Source: Streptacidiphilus jiangxiensis (GTDB taxonomy: Bacteria > Actinomycetota > Actinomycetes > Streptomycetales > Streptomycetaceae). Taken from it: 64,000 bases of DNA. Under the pieces are notes generated by a model. It did no database searches and had not been told where the DNA came from. It worked only from the letters and a program-made list of their open reading frames with translations. This document shows, piece by piece, positions 24,688 through 33,111 of the stretch (positions are counted from its first letter, which is position 1; the number at the start of each line of letters is the position of its first letter). The DNA is taken from contig NZ_FOAZ01000010.1 of the NCBI RefSeq assembly GCF_900109465.1, positions 248,001 to 312,000 of the forward strand, read 5' to 3'. Position numbers and translations under genes: made by a program.

Positions 24688-26007
24688 ATGACCGACGATG
24701 TCCTGATCGTCCACGGCGGAACGCCGCTGGAGGGTGAGATCCGTGTCCGCGGCGCGAAGAACCTCGTGCCCAAGGCCATGGTGGCGGCCCTGCTGGGTCA
24801 CGAGCCGAGCCGGCTGCGCAACGTTCCGGACATCCGTGACGTCAAGGTCGTGCGCGGCCTGCTGCAGCTGCACGGGGTGACCGTGCGCGCCGGCGAGGAA
24901 GAGGGCGAGCTGGTGCTCGACCCGACCTATGTCGAGAGCGCGAACGTCGCCGACATCGACGCGCACGCCGGCAGCTCGCGGATCCCGATCCTTTTCTGCG
25001 GCCCGCTGCTGCACCGCCTCGGCCACGCGTTCATCCCGGGCCTCGGCGGCTGCGACATCGGCGGCCGCCCGGTCGACTTCCACTTCGACGTGCTGCGGCA
25101 GTTCGGCGCGGTCATCGAGAAGCACCCGCAGGGCACCGTGCTCAACGCCCCGCAGCGGCTGCGCGGCTGCAAGATCGAGCTGCCCTACCCGTCGGTGGGG
25201 GCGACGGAGCAGGTGCTGCTGACCGCGGTGCTGGCCGAGGGCGTCACCGAGCTGCGCAACGCGGCCATCGAGCCGGAGATCGTCGACCTGATCTGCGTGC
25301 TGCAGAAGATGGGCGCGATCATCTCGATGGGCACCGACCGCACCATCCTCATCACCGGCGTGGACCGTCTGGGCGGCTACAACCACCGCGCCATCCCGGA
25401 CCGCCTGGAGGCGGCCTCCTGGGCGTGCGCGGCGCTGGCGACGCAGGGCGACATCTACGTCCACGGCGCCCGCCAGCTGGAGATGATGACCTTCCTGAAC
25501 ACCTTCCGGAAGGTCGGCGGCGCGTTCTCGGTCGACGACGACGGCATCCGCTTCTGGCACCCGGGCGGCGAGCTGAAGGCCATCGCCCTGGAGACGGACG
25601 TGCACCCGGGCTTCCAGACGGACTGGCAGCAGCCGCTGGTCGTGGCCCTGACGCAGGCCTCCGGCCTGTCGATCGTCCACGAGACCGTCTACGAGTCCCG
25701 TCTCGGCTTCACCTCCGCGCTGAACCAGATGGGCGCGCACATCCAGCTCTACCGCGAGTGCCTCGGCGGCACGCCGTGCCGCTTCGGTCAGCGCAACTTC
25801 CTGCACTCGGCGGTCGTCTCCGGCCCGTCCAAGCTGCAGGGCGCCGAGCTGGTCATCCCCGACCTGCGCGGCGGCTTCTCCTACCTGATCGCGGCGCTGG
25901 CCGCGCAGGGCACCTCGCGCGTCCACGGCATCGACCTGATCAACCGCGGCTACGAGAACTTCATGGACAAGCTGCGCGCGCTGGGCGCGCAGATCGAAGC
26001 GCCGTAA
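24688..26007 (+). CDS. murA: UDP-N-acetylglucosamine 1-carboxyvinyltransferase
   Basis: Transfers enolpyruvate from PEP to UDP-GlcNAc, the first committed step of peptidoglycan synthesis, in the cytoplasm. The 439-residue protein has the two inside-out alpha/beta domains of the EPSP-synthase fold. Key residues are visible: Lys in GAKNLVPKAMVAALL near the N terminus and the active-site Cys122 in LGGCDIGGRPVDFH (the fosfomycin-reactive position). Because the cysteine is kept, fosfomycin sensitivity at the target level is expected. The ATG at 24688 follows a weak GCGAGA site. The palindromic element copy C starts 10 bp after its stop. hupA and malic enzyme lie beyond, as in other streptomycetes. 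Confidence 0.96.
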   Translation: MTDDVLIVHGGTPLEGEIRVRGAKNLVPKAMVAALLGHEPSRLRNVPDIRDVKVVRGLLQLHGVTVRAGEEEGELVLDPTYVESANVADIDAHAGSSRIPILFCGPLLHRLGHAFIPGLGGCDIGGRPVDFHFDVLRQFGAVIEKHPQGTVLNAPQRLRGCKIELPYPSVGATEQVLLTAVLAEGVTELRNAAIEPEIVDLICVLQKMGAIISMGTDRTILITGVDRLGGYNHRAIPDRLEAASWACAALATQGDIYVHGARQLEMMTFLNTFRKVGGAFSVDDDGIRFWHPGGELKAIALETDVHPGFQTDWQQPLVVALTQASGLSIVHETVYESRLGFTSALNQMGAHIQLYRECLGGTPCRFGQRNFLHSAVVSGPSKLQGAELVIPDLRGGFSYLIAALAAQGTSRVHGIDLINRGYENFMDKLRALGAQIEAP

Positions 26008-26016
26008 AGGCGCTTG

Positions 26017-26119
26017 GGGGGCGCGAGGAACTGCGCGAGAAACCACCCGATGCGGATGGCCCTGCTCGTTGAGGACCATCTGCACGCCGGTGGCTTGTCG
26101 CGCAGTTCCTCGCGCCCCT
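26017..26119. repeat. Long palindromic intergenic element, copy C
   Basis: Arms GGGGCGCGAGGAACTGCGCG and CGCGCAGTTCCTCGCGCCCC are perfect complements, and GCGGATGGCCCT pairs imperfectly with AGGACCATCTGC toward the centre. It lies between the convergent stops of murA and the GNAT gene, about 10 bp from each. Confidence 0.87.
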
Positions 26120-26130
26120 GAGTAGTGCAA

Positions 26131-26889
26131 CTACCGCCTGGTGAAGACGTGCACCGTGCCCGCCGGCTCGAAGCCCCCGCGGGCATACCACTCCTTCGGC
26201 CAGTCGTCCGCGTCGGCCAGGAGGAAGAGGAGCTGCGCGTCCGCCGCCCGGTGCAGGGCCGTGGCCAGCACCGTCGCGGCGTGGCCGCGGCCGCGGTGGG
26301 GTTCGGCGGTCACCAGGTCCTCGACCTGTGCGACGCCGGCCGCCCGGTCCTGGTAGAGGTCGGCCCAGGCCGCGACGGAGCCGTCCGCGTCCCGCACGGC
26401 CAGGAACCGGACCTCGTCGGCGCCCCGCAGACGGGTCGCGCGCCGCTCGACGAGGTGACGGACCGTCTCCTCGTCGGACTCCGGCCAGAACGCCCGCTCC
26501 TGGAGCGTCAACGCCGGTCGCAGCGTGTCCAGGTCCACCTCCTCGGCGGCCGGTGTCGCAGCGGGGCGGGCTCCCCGATGGATCATCACCAGGGCTGCTC
26601 CCTGCTGGTATCCGACGGCCTTCAGGAACGGCGCGCAGGCGTCTCCCAGGGGTCCTGGCAGGACGGTGACCATCCGGTGCCCCAGACCGTCCAGCAGCGC
26701 GTCCACGCGGCCGGCGAGCAGCTCCGGGTCGGTGTCACCGTCCACGACGACCTGGTTGTGCTCCCAGGATCGCGCGTATGCGGGGTCGCGCACCGCGAAG
26801 CCGCCGGGGAAGTCCGTCGTCAGCGCCGCCTGGCGGCGGGCGAAGGAGGCGAGGAAGGAGGCGACCCGGTCCAGTTCGCTTGAGATCAT
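26131..26889 (-). CDS. GNAT family N-acetyltransferase
   Basis: A 252-residue acetyltransferase with the C-terminal GNAT fold at about residues 120-245. Motif A, the acetyl-CoA pyrophosphate loop, is visible as VTAEPHRGRGHAATVLATAL, and motif B ends in DADDWPKEWYARGGFEPAG. The N-terminal half may be a degenerate second GNAT-like domain. Substrate is unknown. The ATG at 26889 was chosen over an upstream start because the extra residues look noncoding. It is convergent with murA. Confidence 0.85.
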   Translation of the reverse strand: MISSELDRVASFLASFARRQAALTTDFPGGFAVRDPAYARSWEHNQVVVDGDTDPELLAGRVDALLDGLGHRMVTVLPGPLGDACAPFLKAVGYQQGAALVMIHRGARPAATPAAEEVDLDTLRPALTLQERAFWPESDEETVRHLVERRATRLRGADEVRFLAVRDADGSVAAWADLYQDRAAGVAQVEDLVTAEPHRGRGHAATVLATALHRAADAQLLFLLADADDWPKEWYARGGFEPAGTVHVFTRR

Positions 26890-26937
26890 CCGCTCAGTCA
26901 AGCAGGCGCCCGGCCCGTCACGCCTCCGGATAAACGC

Positions 26938-26979
26938 CACGAGCCGGCCACCCCGCGGCTGCGGGGTGACCGGCTCGTG
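26938..26979 (-). terminator. Terminator hairpin after hupA
   Basis: A 19-bp stem, CACGAGCCGGCCACCCCGC with GCGGGGTGACCGGCTCGTG, closes on loop GGCT with one mismatch. It starts 14 bp beyond the hupA stop on the minus strand and ends the hupA transcript before the divergently organised GNAT gene region. Confidence 0.85.
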
Positions 26980-26992
26980 GGGACGCCAGGGC

Positions 26993-27274
26993 TCACTTGC
27001 CCTTGGCGGCCTCCTTCAGCTTCGAACCCGCGGAGACCTTGACGCTGTAGCCGGCCGGGATCTGGATCGGGTCGCCGGTCTGCGGGTTGCGGGCGGTACG
27101 AGCGGCACGGTGGGTGCGCTCGAAGGTCAGGAAGCCGGGGATGGTGACCTTCTCGTCGCCCTTGGCGACGACGTCGCCGACGATGTCGGCGAAGGCCGAA
27201 AGGACGGCGTCGGCGTCCTTGCGGGTCACCTCGGCGCGCTCGGAGAGCGCGGCCACCAGCTCGCTGCGGTTCAT
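26993..27274 (-). CDS. hupA: DNA-binding protein HU (HupA type)
   Basis: A 93-residue nucleoid protein. The HU fold is complete: N-terminal helices MNRSELVAALSERAEVTRKDADAVL, the saddle strand GDEKVTIPGFLTFE, the DNA-minor-groove arm RAARTARNPQTGDPIQIPAGYSVKV with the intercalating NP step, and the C-terminal helix. It lacks the Lys/Ala-rich histone-like tail of the HupS paralogue, hence the HupA assignment. The ATG at 27274 has GGAG 5 nt upstream. A candidate promoter lies about 240 bp upstream, and a strong hairpin follows the gene. Confidence 0.96.
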   Translation of the reverse strand: MNRSELVAALSERAEVTRKDADAVLSAFADIVGDVVAKGDEKVTIPGFLTFERTHRAARTARNPQTGDPIQIPAGYSVKVSAGSKLKEAAKGK

Positions 27275-27647
27275 GTGTACTCCATAGTGGTCTGTCGCAT
27301 TGCGGTCCTCGGCTGCCCCGGAGGACCGCCGCCTCGGCTGCCGAGCCGAGCCATCGAGCAGCCGTGCTCTGGCTGCGATGACGTCCCGACAGGCGATGGG
27401 GCTGTGCCTGAGCACGAATCCTGCCCCCATAGCCGCCGGGAAAGCGAATCCGGCACCCGCGGGAGTCACACGAACAGCGCCACGCTCCCGCGCGCGCCGA
27501 TGGGACTCCCGCCGGTCACTCTAGGCGGACGTTTCCGGAACTGTCGTAAACGACGCGCCGGGGCCACCGTATCGGTTGCGGTCCGATGGCCCCAAACGCA
27601 GGTCAGCCTGTGGTCCGAACGGGCACCGGGCGGGTGCGGCCCGGGTG
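27275..27647. other. hupA leader region and malic-enzyme 3' flank
   Basis: This 373-bp stretch has no supportable gene. It holds the candidate hupA promoter (27518-27547), a GGGGCCA/TGGCCCC dyad at about 27560-27593, and a GC-rich imperfect hairpin near 27623-27648 directly after the malic-enzyme stop that may terminate that gene. If the promoter is right, hupA mRNA has a leader of about 240 nt. Confidence 0.4.
27518..27547 (-). promoter_or_regulatory. Candidate hupA promoter
   Basis: On the minus strand ACGACA (27547-27542) is followed after 18 bp by TAGAGT (27523-27518). The -10 box fits TANNNT, and the -35 box matches four of six bases of TTGACA. It points at hupA. Confidence 0.4.
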
Positions 27648-29099
27648 TCAGCCGCCGATCACCGGGAAGGACCCGGTGTCACCCGGGGAGGTGGTCGGCG
27701 CCTGGGCCGTGCCCGCGGCGACGGCCGCCTCACGGACGGCGGCGGCGACGGTCTTGGCCACGTCGGCGTGGAAGACGGACGGGATGATGTAGTTGGCGTT
27801 GCGCTCCTCCGCGCCCACCGTCGCGGCCAGCGCGCGGGACGCGGCCAGCATCATCTCGGTGTTGACGGTGCGGCTCTGCGCGTCCAGCAGGCCGCGGAAG
27901 ACACCCGGGAAGACCAGCACGTTGTTGATCTGGTTCGGGAAGTCGCTGCGGCCGGTGGCGACGACCGCGGCGGTCTGCCGGGCGACGGCCGGGTCGACCT
28001 CCGGGTCGGGGTTGGCCAGCGCGAAGACGATGGCGTCCTCGGCCATCGCCGCGATGTCCTCGCCGTCCAGGACGTTCGGCGCGGAGACGCCGATGAAGAC
28101 GTCGGCGCCGCGCACGGCCTCCTTGAGCGAACCGGTGCGGTTGCTGCGGTTGGTGTTCTCCGCGATCCAGCGCAGCGACTCGTTCAGGTCGTCGCGGCCG
28201 AGGTGGACGACGCCCTTCACGTCCGCGACGGTGGCGTGCTGCACGCCCGCCGCCATCAGCAGCTTGAGGATCGCGGTGCCGGCCGCGCCCGCGCCGGACA
28301 TGACGACGCGGACGTCGCCGATGTGCTTGCCGACCACCTGCAGCGCGTTCATCAGCGCGGCGAGCACGACGATCGCGGTGCCGTGCTGGTCGTCGTGGAA
28401 GACGGGGATGTCGAGGGCCTCGCGCAGCCGGGCCTCGATCTCGAAGCAGCGCGGCGCGGAGATGTCCTCCAGGTTGATGCCGGCGAAGCCGGGGGCGATC
28501 GCCTTGACGATGGCGACGATCTCGTCGGTGTCCTGGGTGTCCAGGCAGATCGGCCAGGCGTCGATGCCCGCGAAGCGCTTGAACAGGGCCGCCTTGCCCT
28601 CCATGACCGGCAGCGCGGCCTTGGGGCCGATGTTGCCGAGACCGAGCACGGCGGAGCCGTCGGTGACCACGGCGACGCTGTTGCGCTTGATGGTGAGGCG
28701 GCGGGCGTCGTCGGGGTTCTCGGCGATCGCCATGCAGACCCGGGCGACGCCGGGGGTGTAGATCATCGAGAGGTCGTCACGGTTGCGGATCGGGAGCTTG
28801 CTGGACATCTCGATCTTGCCGCCGAGGTGCATCAGGAAGGTCCGGTCGGAGACCTTGCCGATGGAGATGCCCTCGATGGTGCGCAGCTTCTCGACGATCT
28901 CCTCGGCGTGCGCGACCGAGGCGGCGGCGATGGTCACGTCGATCCGCAGCGCCTCGAGCCCGGAGGACGTGACGTCGAGCCCGGTCACCGTGCCGCCGGA
29001 GGACTCCACCGAGGTGGTGATCTGGCTCACCGCGTTGCCCCTGGCCGGGACCTCCAGGCGCACCGTGATCGAGTTGGAGACACTGGGGACCGCCGTCAT
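27648..29099 (-). CDS. NAD(P)-dependent malic enzyme with N-terminal ACT domain
   Basis: Oxidatively decarboxylates malate to pyruvate, feeding pyruvate and reducing power. The 483-residue protein has an N-terminal ACT domain (about residues 8-82, SITVRLEVPARGNAVSQITTSVE), which suggests allosteric control by a small ligand, then the malic N domain (PIRNRDDLSMIYTPGVARVC, KAALPVMEGKAALFKRFAGID) and the NAD-binding domain with VVMSGAGAAGTAI. Metal-binding acidic residues are in NLEDISAPRCFEIE and FHDDQHGTA. The ATG at 29099 follows AAGG. HelD is next upstream on the same strand, separated by a terminator. Confidence 0.95.
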   Translation of the reverse strand: MTAVPSVSNSITVRLEVPARGNAVSQITTSVESSGGTVTGLDVTSSGLEALRIDVTIAAASVAHAEEIVEKLRTIEGISIGKVSDRTFLMHLGGKIEMSSKLPIRNRDDLSMIYTPGVARVCMAIAENPDDARRLTIKRNSVAVVTDGSAVLGLGNIGPKAALPVMEGKAALFKRFAGIDAWPICLDTQDTDEIVAIVKAIAPGFAGINLEDISAPRCFEIEARLREALDIPVFHDDQHGTAIVVLAALMNALQVVGKHIGDVRVVMSGAGAAGTAILKLLMAAGVQHATVADVKGVVHLGRDDLNESLRWIAENTNRSNRTGSLKEAVRGADVFIGVSAPNVLDGEDIAAMAEDAIVFALANPDPEVDPAVARQTAAVVATGRSDFPNQINNVLVFPGVFRGLLDAQSRTVNTEMMLAASRALAATVGAEERNANYIIPSVFHADVAKTVAAAVREAAVAAGTAQAPTTSPGDTGSFPVIGG

Positions 29100-29451
29100 C
29101 GACGTTGCCTTCTTCCTGTACCGCGCAACTGTGGAGTTCGACCTCGATGGTCGCACCTACTTGTCGGTAGGCGGAAATATTGTTCCACGAGCGGCTCCTC
29201 CGGCCCTTCTCCGGCGCCTCCCCTGCTCCTCTCTTCGGCTCTTCTTCGGCTGAGGGGAATGCGTTCCGGGAGGCGTTTGTTACTCTGGCTGTGCGACACC
29301 GGCTCGATCCAAGCCCCCGGGCCCAACCTTCGTCCCTCAGAGGGACCACTTGCCGCGAGGCGAGCATGGCGGGTCGGTGTCGTACTAAGACGGAAAGTCA
29401 GAAGGGGCTCCCCACCGCACCGGTGGGGAGCCCCTTCTCGTTGACCTCGCG
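29100..29451. other. Malic-enzyme leader region with two small dyads
   Basis: A 352-bp stretch without a supportable gene. It contains CCTAC-TTGTCG-GTAGG at 29156-29171 and, one base on, the AT-rich near-palindrome GGAAATATTGTTCC at 29173-29186. Both lie about 60-90 bp upstream of the malic-enzyme start and could be regulator sites. The HelD terminator occupies the right end. Confidence 0.4.
29402..29436 (-). terminator. Terminator hairpin after helD
   Basis: AAGGGGCTCCCCACC pairs with GGTGGGGAGCCCCTT around GCACC, a 15-bp perfect stem. It begins 15 bp beyond the HelD stop on the minus strand and separates it from malic enzyme. Confidence 0.9.
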
Positions 29452-31779
29452 TCAGCCGTGCAGCAGCGCGGGAACGCCCGCCGAGTCCGGCAGGTCCAGC
29501 GGACCGCTCAGCACCGTCAGCCGCTGCGTGGCGCGCGTCAGCGCCACGTAGAGGACCCGCAGGCCCGCCTCCGACTCCCCCGCGATCCCGGACGGGTCCG
29601 CGACGACCGTGGCGTCGTACTCCAGGCCCTTGGCCTCCAGGCTGCCCAGCGCCACCGCGCGCTCGCCCAGACCCGCGATCCAGGAGCGCGCCTCCTCGCG
29701 GCGGTCCATCGGCACCACGATGCCGACGGTGCCCTCGACCTCCGCCAGCAGCCGCGCGACCTCCGCACGGGCGGCCCCGCCGAGCGCGTCCTCGTCCGCG
29801 ACCGCCGCGAAACGCGGTTCGACACCGGTGGAGCGCACCGCCACCGGCGGCTCCGTGCCCGGCGCGGCCTGGGCCAGGATGCGCGAGGCCACGTCGGCGA
29901 TCTCGGCCGGGTTGCGGTAGTTGGTGGTCAGCGTGAAGCGCCGACGCGGCTTCCCCGCCAGCGTCTCGTCCATCGCCGCCTGCGCCTCGGCCGGGTCGAT
30001 CCAGGACGACTGCGCCGGGTCGCCGACGATGGTCCAGGTGGCGTTGCGGGCGCGGCGGCCCACCATCCGCCACTGCATCGGGGTCAGGTCCTGCGCCTCG
30101 TCCACGATCACGTGGGCGTAGTCGCGGCGCTCGGCCGCCGAGGCGGCACGCTGGTCCTGGTCACGGCGCTGCCGGTCACCGTAGGTGGTGACCTCGTCCA
30201 GGCCGGTCAGCAGGTCCATCGGGTCGACCTCGCGCACCCGCGGCCGATACGGCTCGCCCAGCTGCGTGTTCAGCTCGTCCAGGAGCGCCACGTCGGCCAC
30301 CGACACGCCGCCGCGGCCCTGCCGGTCCAGGTGCTTCCACGAGTCGGTCAGCCCCCGCAGCTCGGCGCGGCTGAAGGAGCCGCGGGCCAGCCCGCCGAGG
30401 CGGCGCTGGTCGGCGAGGACGGCCAGGGCCCGGCGCGGGGTGAGCGCCGGCCACCAGGCCTCCAGGAAGTCCAGGAACACGTCCTCGTCGGCCACGTACT
30501 CGTCGAAGGCCTCCCGCTGGCGCTGCTGCTCCTCGCGCTCGTAGCGGTCCACCGGAGTCGGGCGGCCGCGCAGCAGTCGCGTCCACAGCGCGTCGAGCAG
30601 CATCCGGCGGGCCCGCGGGCGCAGCAGGTTGACGGGGGTGTTGCCGCCGAGCACGCTGCGGCGCAGGTCGCGCAGGGCATGGGTGTCCAGCTTCAGCACC
30701 TCGCCCTGGGCGACGACGCGGAGCTCGGCGGGCGTGTCCGGGCCGTCCAGGGCGGCACGGGCGACCCGGCGCAGCAGCGGCAGCATCCGCGAGGAGCCCT
30801 TGACCCGGGCCGTCTCGGGGGTGTCGTAGCGGTCCGCCTCCTCGCCGTCGAGCAGGCCGCCGATGGCGCGGATCGCCACCTGGCCCTCCTCGCCCAGCGC
30901 CGGGAGCACGCCCTCGGTGTAGGAGACCAGCAGCGGGGTGGGGCTGACCACCAGGATGCCGCCCGCGTAACGGCGGCGGTCGTGGTAGAGCAGGTAGGCG
31001 GCGCGGTGCAGGGCCACGGCGGTCTTGCCGGTGCCCGGCCCGCCGGTGACCAGGGTCGCGCCGGCGGCCTGCGCGCGGATCACCTCGTCCTGCTCCTGCT
31101 GGATCGAGGAGACGATGTCGCGCATCGAGTGGCTGCGCGCCCGGCCGAGGGTGGCCATCAGCGCGCCGTCGCCGACGACGGCCAGCGGCTCGCCGGAAAG
31201 GCGCGCCTCCAGGTCGGGGCGGAGCAGGTCGTCCTCGACGCCCAGCACCTTGCGGCCGCGCGAGCGGATCACCCGGCGGCGCACCACGCGTCCCGGCTGG
31301 CGCGGGGTGGCCCGGTAGAACGGCGCGGCGGCGGGCGCGCGCCAGTCGATGACCAGCGGGCCGTACTCGGCGTCGAGCACGCCGAGGCGGCCGACGTGCA
31401 GCGTCTCGGCGATGTTCGGGTCGGCTGGGTCGAGCGGGGTCTGCGAGGGGAAGCCGTCCTCCTCCGGACGGTCCGGCTGCTGCAGGTCGATCCGGCCGAA
31501 GAGGAAGTCCTCGAACTCGTTCGTCAACCGCTGCAGGTGACGTCCGGCCTGGTAGGCCTGCGCGTCACGCTCGGCCAGCGCGCCGGGGGTGCCGGCGTGG
31601 GATTTGCGGATGGCGTCGTCGAGCAGGAACTCCGCCTCGGCGAGCTTCTCGCCGAGACGGCGGTAGACCGTGTCGAGATGCGCCTGTTCGACCGCGATCT
31701 CGCGGTCTATCAGGGTCTGGTCGGCTCTGTGGTCGCTCGACCGAGCGGACTCCGCGGACGGGCGGGTGGGCGAGGCCAA
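29452..31779 (-). CDS. helD: HelD-like SF1 ATPase (RNA polymerase recycling factor family)
   Basis: A 775-residue UvrD-like ATPase of the HelD family, which binds RNA polymerase and releases it from DNA and RNA. The N-terminal ~70 residues are a coiled-coil arm (DREIAVEQAHLDTVYRRLGEKLAEAEFLLDDA), characteristic of HelD and absent from DNA helicases. Walker A is GGPGTGKTAVAL near residues 245-255, Walker B is HVIVDEAQDL, and later motifs include VGDPAQSSW, TNYRNPAEI and YVALTRATQRL. Some actinobacterial HelD proteins confer rifamycin tolerance; I found no rifamycin-associated element upstream, so I do not assign that role. Terminators flank the gene. Confidence 0.88.
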   Translation of the reverse strand: MASPTRPSAESARSSDHRADQTLIDREIAVEQAHLDTVYRRLGEKLAEAEFLLDDAIRKSHAGTPGALAERDAQAYQAGRHLQRLTNEFEDFLFGRIDLQQPDRPEEDGFPSQTPLDPADPNIAETLHVGRLGVLDAEYGPLVIDWRAPAAAPFYRATPRQPGRVVRRRVIRSRGRKVLGVEDDLLRPDLEARLSGEPLAVVGDGALMATLGRARSHSMRDIVSSIQQEQDEVIRAQAAGATLVTGGPGTGKTAVALHRAAYLLYHDRRRYAGGILVVSPTPLLVSYTEGVLPALGEEGQVAIRAIGGLLDGEEADRYDTPETARVKGSSRMLPLLRRVARAALDGPDTPAELRVVAQGEVLKLDTHALRDLRRSVLGGNTPVNLLRPRARRMLLDALWTRLLRGRPTPVDRYEREEQQRQREAFDEYVADEDVFLDFLEAWWPALTPRRALAVLADQRRLGGLARGSFSRAELRGLTDSWKHLDRQGRGGVSVADVALLDELNTQLGEPYRPRVREVDPMDLLTGLDEVTTYGDRQRRDQDQRAASAAERRDYAHVIVDEAQDLTPMQWRMVGRRARNATWTIVGDPAQSSWIDPAEAQAAMDETLAGKPRRRFTLTTNYRNPAEIADVASRILAQAAPGTEPPVAVRSTGVEPRFAAVADEDALGGAARAEVARLLAEVEGTVGIVVPMDRREEARSWIAGLGERAVALGSLEAKGLEYDATVVADPSGIAGESEAGLRVLYVALTRATQRLTVLSGPLDLPDSAGVPALLHG

Positions 31780-31862
31780 GGGTTCCCCTCTGGTCCGTCG
31801 TGGGCTGGTGCGGCTCCCCTCACGAAAAAGGGAACTGTTGATCCTACGCCCTCGGGACCCTC

Positions 31863-32987
31863 TCAGTGGAGGCGGAGGTCACGCTCCGCGGACTTCGGCG
31901 CCAGGAAATCCAGCAGGTCGGCGGCCTCAGCCTCGATCTCGCGCCGGGCGGCGGCCCGCTGGGGGCCGAACAGCTCGACCTCCAGCACGGCCGGCGCGCC
32001 CTTCCGCTTGGGCTTCCCGAACGACCAGACCCCCGCGACCCTGCCGTCGACCAGGAGGGCCGGCCGGTAGCCGTTGTTGTTCGCCCCCAGCCACCCGCGC
32101 GCCTGTTCGTCCAGCACCCGGGCGCGGTTGTCGTGGCCGATGAGCACGTTGTCGTAGTCCGGCAGGAAGCGCGGCGGAGCGGGCGTCCCGGGGTCGGGAC
32201 GCGGGGCCTCGGGCAGATCGAAGAGCTCGCGGCCGGTCGTGGCATCGGCGAAGACCGCGAGGCGCGGCCGCAGCCGCTCGAACACCTCCCCCAACCGGGT
32301 CACCCCGCACCAGCTCTGCATGTCCTGCACGCTCGCCGGCCCGAAGGCGGCCAGGTAGCGCAACGTGAGCGCCTCGACGGCGGCCGCGTCCGGCCGCCGC
32401 TGCGGGCGGCCCAACCACGCCTCCACGGTGGTCAGCGTTGCCGCCTGGCTGCGTCCCCACTCCCCGCGCGGAGTCACCTGCACCAGCGACAGCTTGTAGC
32501 GCACGGCGGTGGCGAGCGCCGTCGGCTCGTACCCCGGGAACGCCTCGGCGAGCGCCTTCCCGAGCGCGGCGGGCGTCATCGGCGCGGCGGCGAGGAGATC
32601 CCGCCCGGCCTCGTAGAGCGCCTCCGGCTCGATCCCGGCGAGCTGCTTGCGGAAGACGACCCGCTCCCCGAAGGCGGTGGCCTCGTGCACGCCCTGGCAG
32701 AAGGCCCGCAGCAGCAGGGCGTCCTCGACGTCGTGCAGGTGGATCGTGCCCCGCAGAGTGGAGAGCCGGACGGTCTCGCGCTCGGCGAGCAGGGCGGAGG
32801 CCTCGGCGGGGTCGAATCCCGTGATCCGGGACCAGAGCGCGGTGTAGGGGTTCTGCGGGATCTGCGACTGCAGCCCGACGAGGTGGTTCACCACCGACAG
32901 CGGCGCGGCGTCCTCCCGCGCGAGCAGGAACTGACGCGCCATCAACGCTCGGTTGAGACGCCGGTCGTCGAGCTTGGAAGCGGCCAT
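31863..32987 (-). CDS. AlkZ-like winged-helix DNA glycosylase family protein
   Basis: A 374-residue protein of the winged-helix AlkZ/YcaQ superfamily (three tandem winged-helix domains plus a beta-barrel). The family's catalytic QxQ element appears as Gln40-Ser41-Gln42 in VGLQSQIPQNPYTALW. Other family features are TLRGTIHLHDVEDALLLR and the C-terminal FLPDYDNVLIGHDNRAR. In Streptomyces AlkZ unhooks interstrand crosslinks made by azinomycin; related proteins act on other alkyl adducts or have unknown substrates. No biosynthetic cluster is adjacent, so a housekeeping repair role is more likely than self-resistance. The palindromic element copy D begins 15 bp upstream of the start. Confidence 0.82.
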   Translation of the reverse strand: MAASKLDDRRLNRALMARQFLLAREDAAPLSVVNHLVGLQSQIPQNPYTALWSRITGFDPAEASALLAERETVRLSTLRGTIHLHDVEDALLLRAFCQGVHEATAFGERVVFRKQLAGIEPEALYEAGRDLLAAAPMTPAALGKALAEAFPGYEPTALATAVRYKLSLVQVTPRGEWGRSQAATLTTVEAWLGRPQRRPDAAAVEALTLRYLAAFGPASVQDMQSWCGVTRLGEVFERLRPRLAVFADATTGRELFDLPEAPRPDPGTPAPPRFLPDYDNVLIGHDNRARVLDEQARGWLGANNNGYRPALLVDGRVAGVWSFGKPKRKGAPAVLEVELFGPQRAAARREIEAEAADLLDFLAPKSAERDLRLH

Positions 32988-33002
32988 GCGTTGCACTATC
33001 CC

Positions 33003-33107
33003 AGGGGCGCGAGGAACTGCGCGAGCAACCCACCCCAGGCGGATGGCGCTGCCCGCTCGGGATCTCAAGGCCCACGGTGGGCTTGTCGCGCAGTTCCTCG
33101 CGCCCCT
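33003..33107. repeat. Long palindromic intergenic element, copy D
   Basis: Arms AGGGGCGCGAGGAACTGCGC and GCGCAGTTCCTCGCGCCCCT are perfect complements; the centre is the least symmetric of the five copies. It starts 4 bp beyond the PadR stop on the minus strand and ends 15 bp before the AlkZ-like start. Confidence 0.86.
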
Positions 33108-33111
33108 GGGG

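Noticed and set aside
29180-29551. Plus-strand ORF of 123 codons overlapping the end of helD
   Set aside because: It runs across a strong terminator hairpin and into helD antisense, with no ribosome site and no recognisable domain.
31780-31862. Rifamycin-associated element upstream of helD
   Set aside because: No long inverted repeat of the expected form is visible in the short upstream region.
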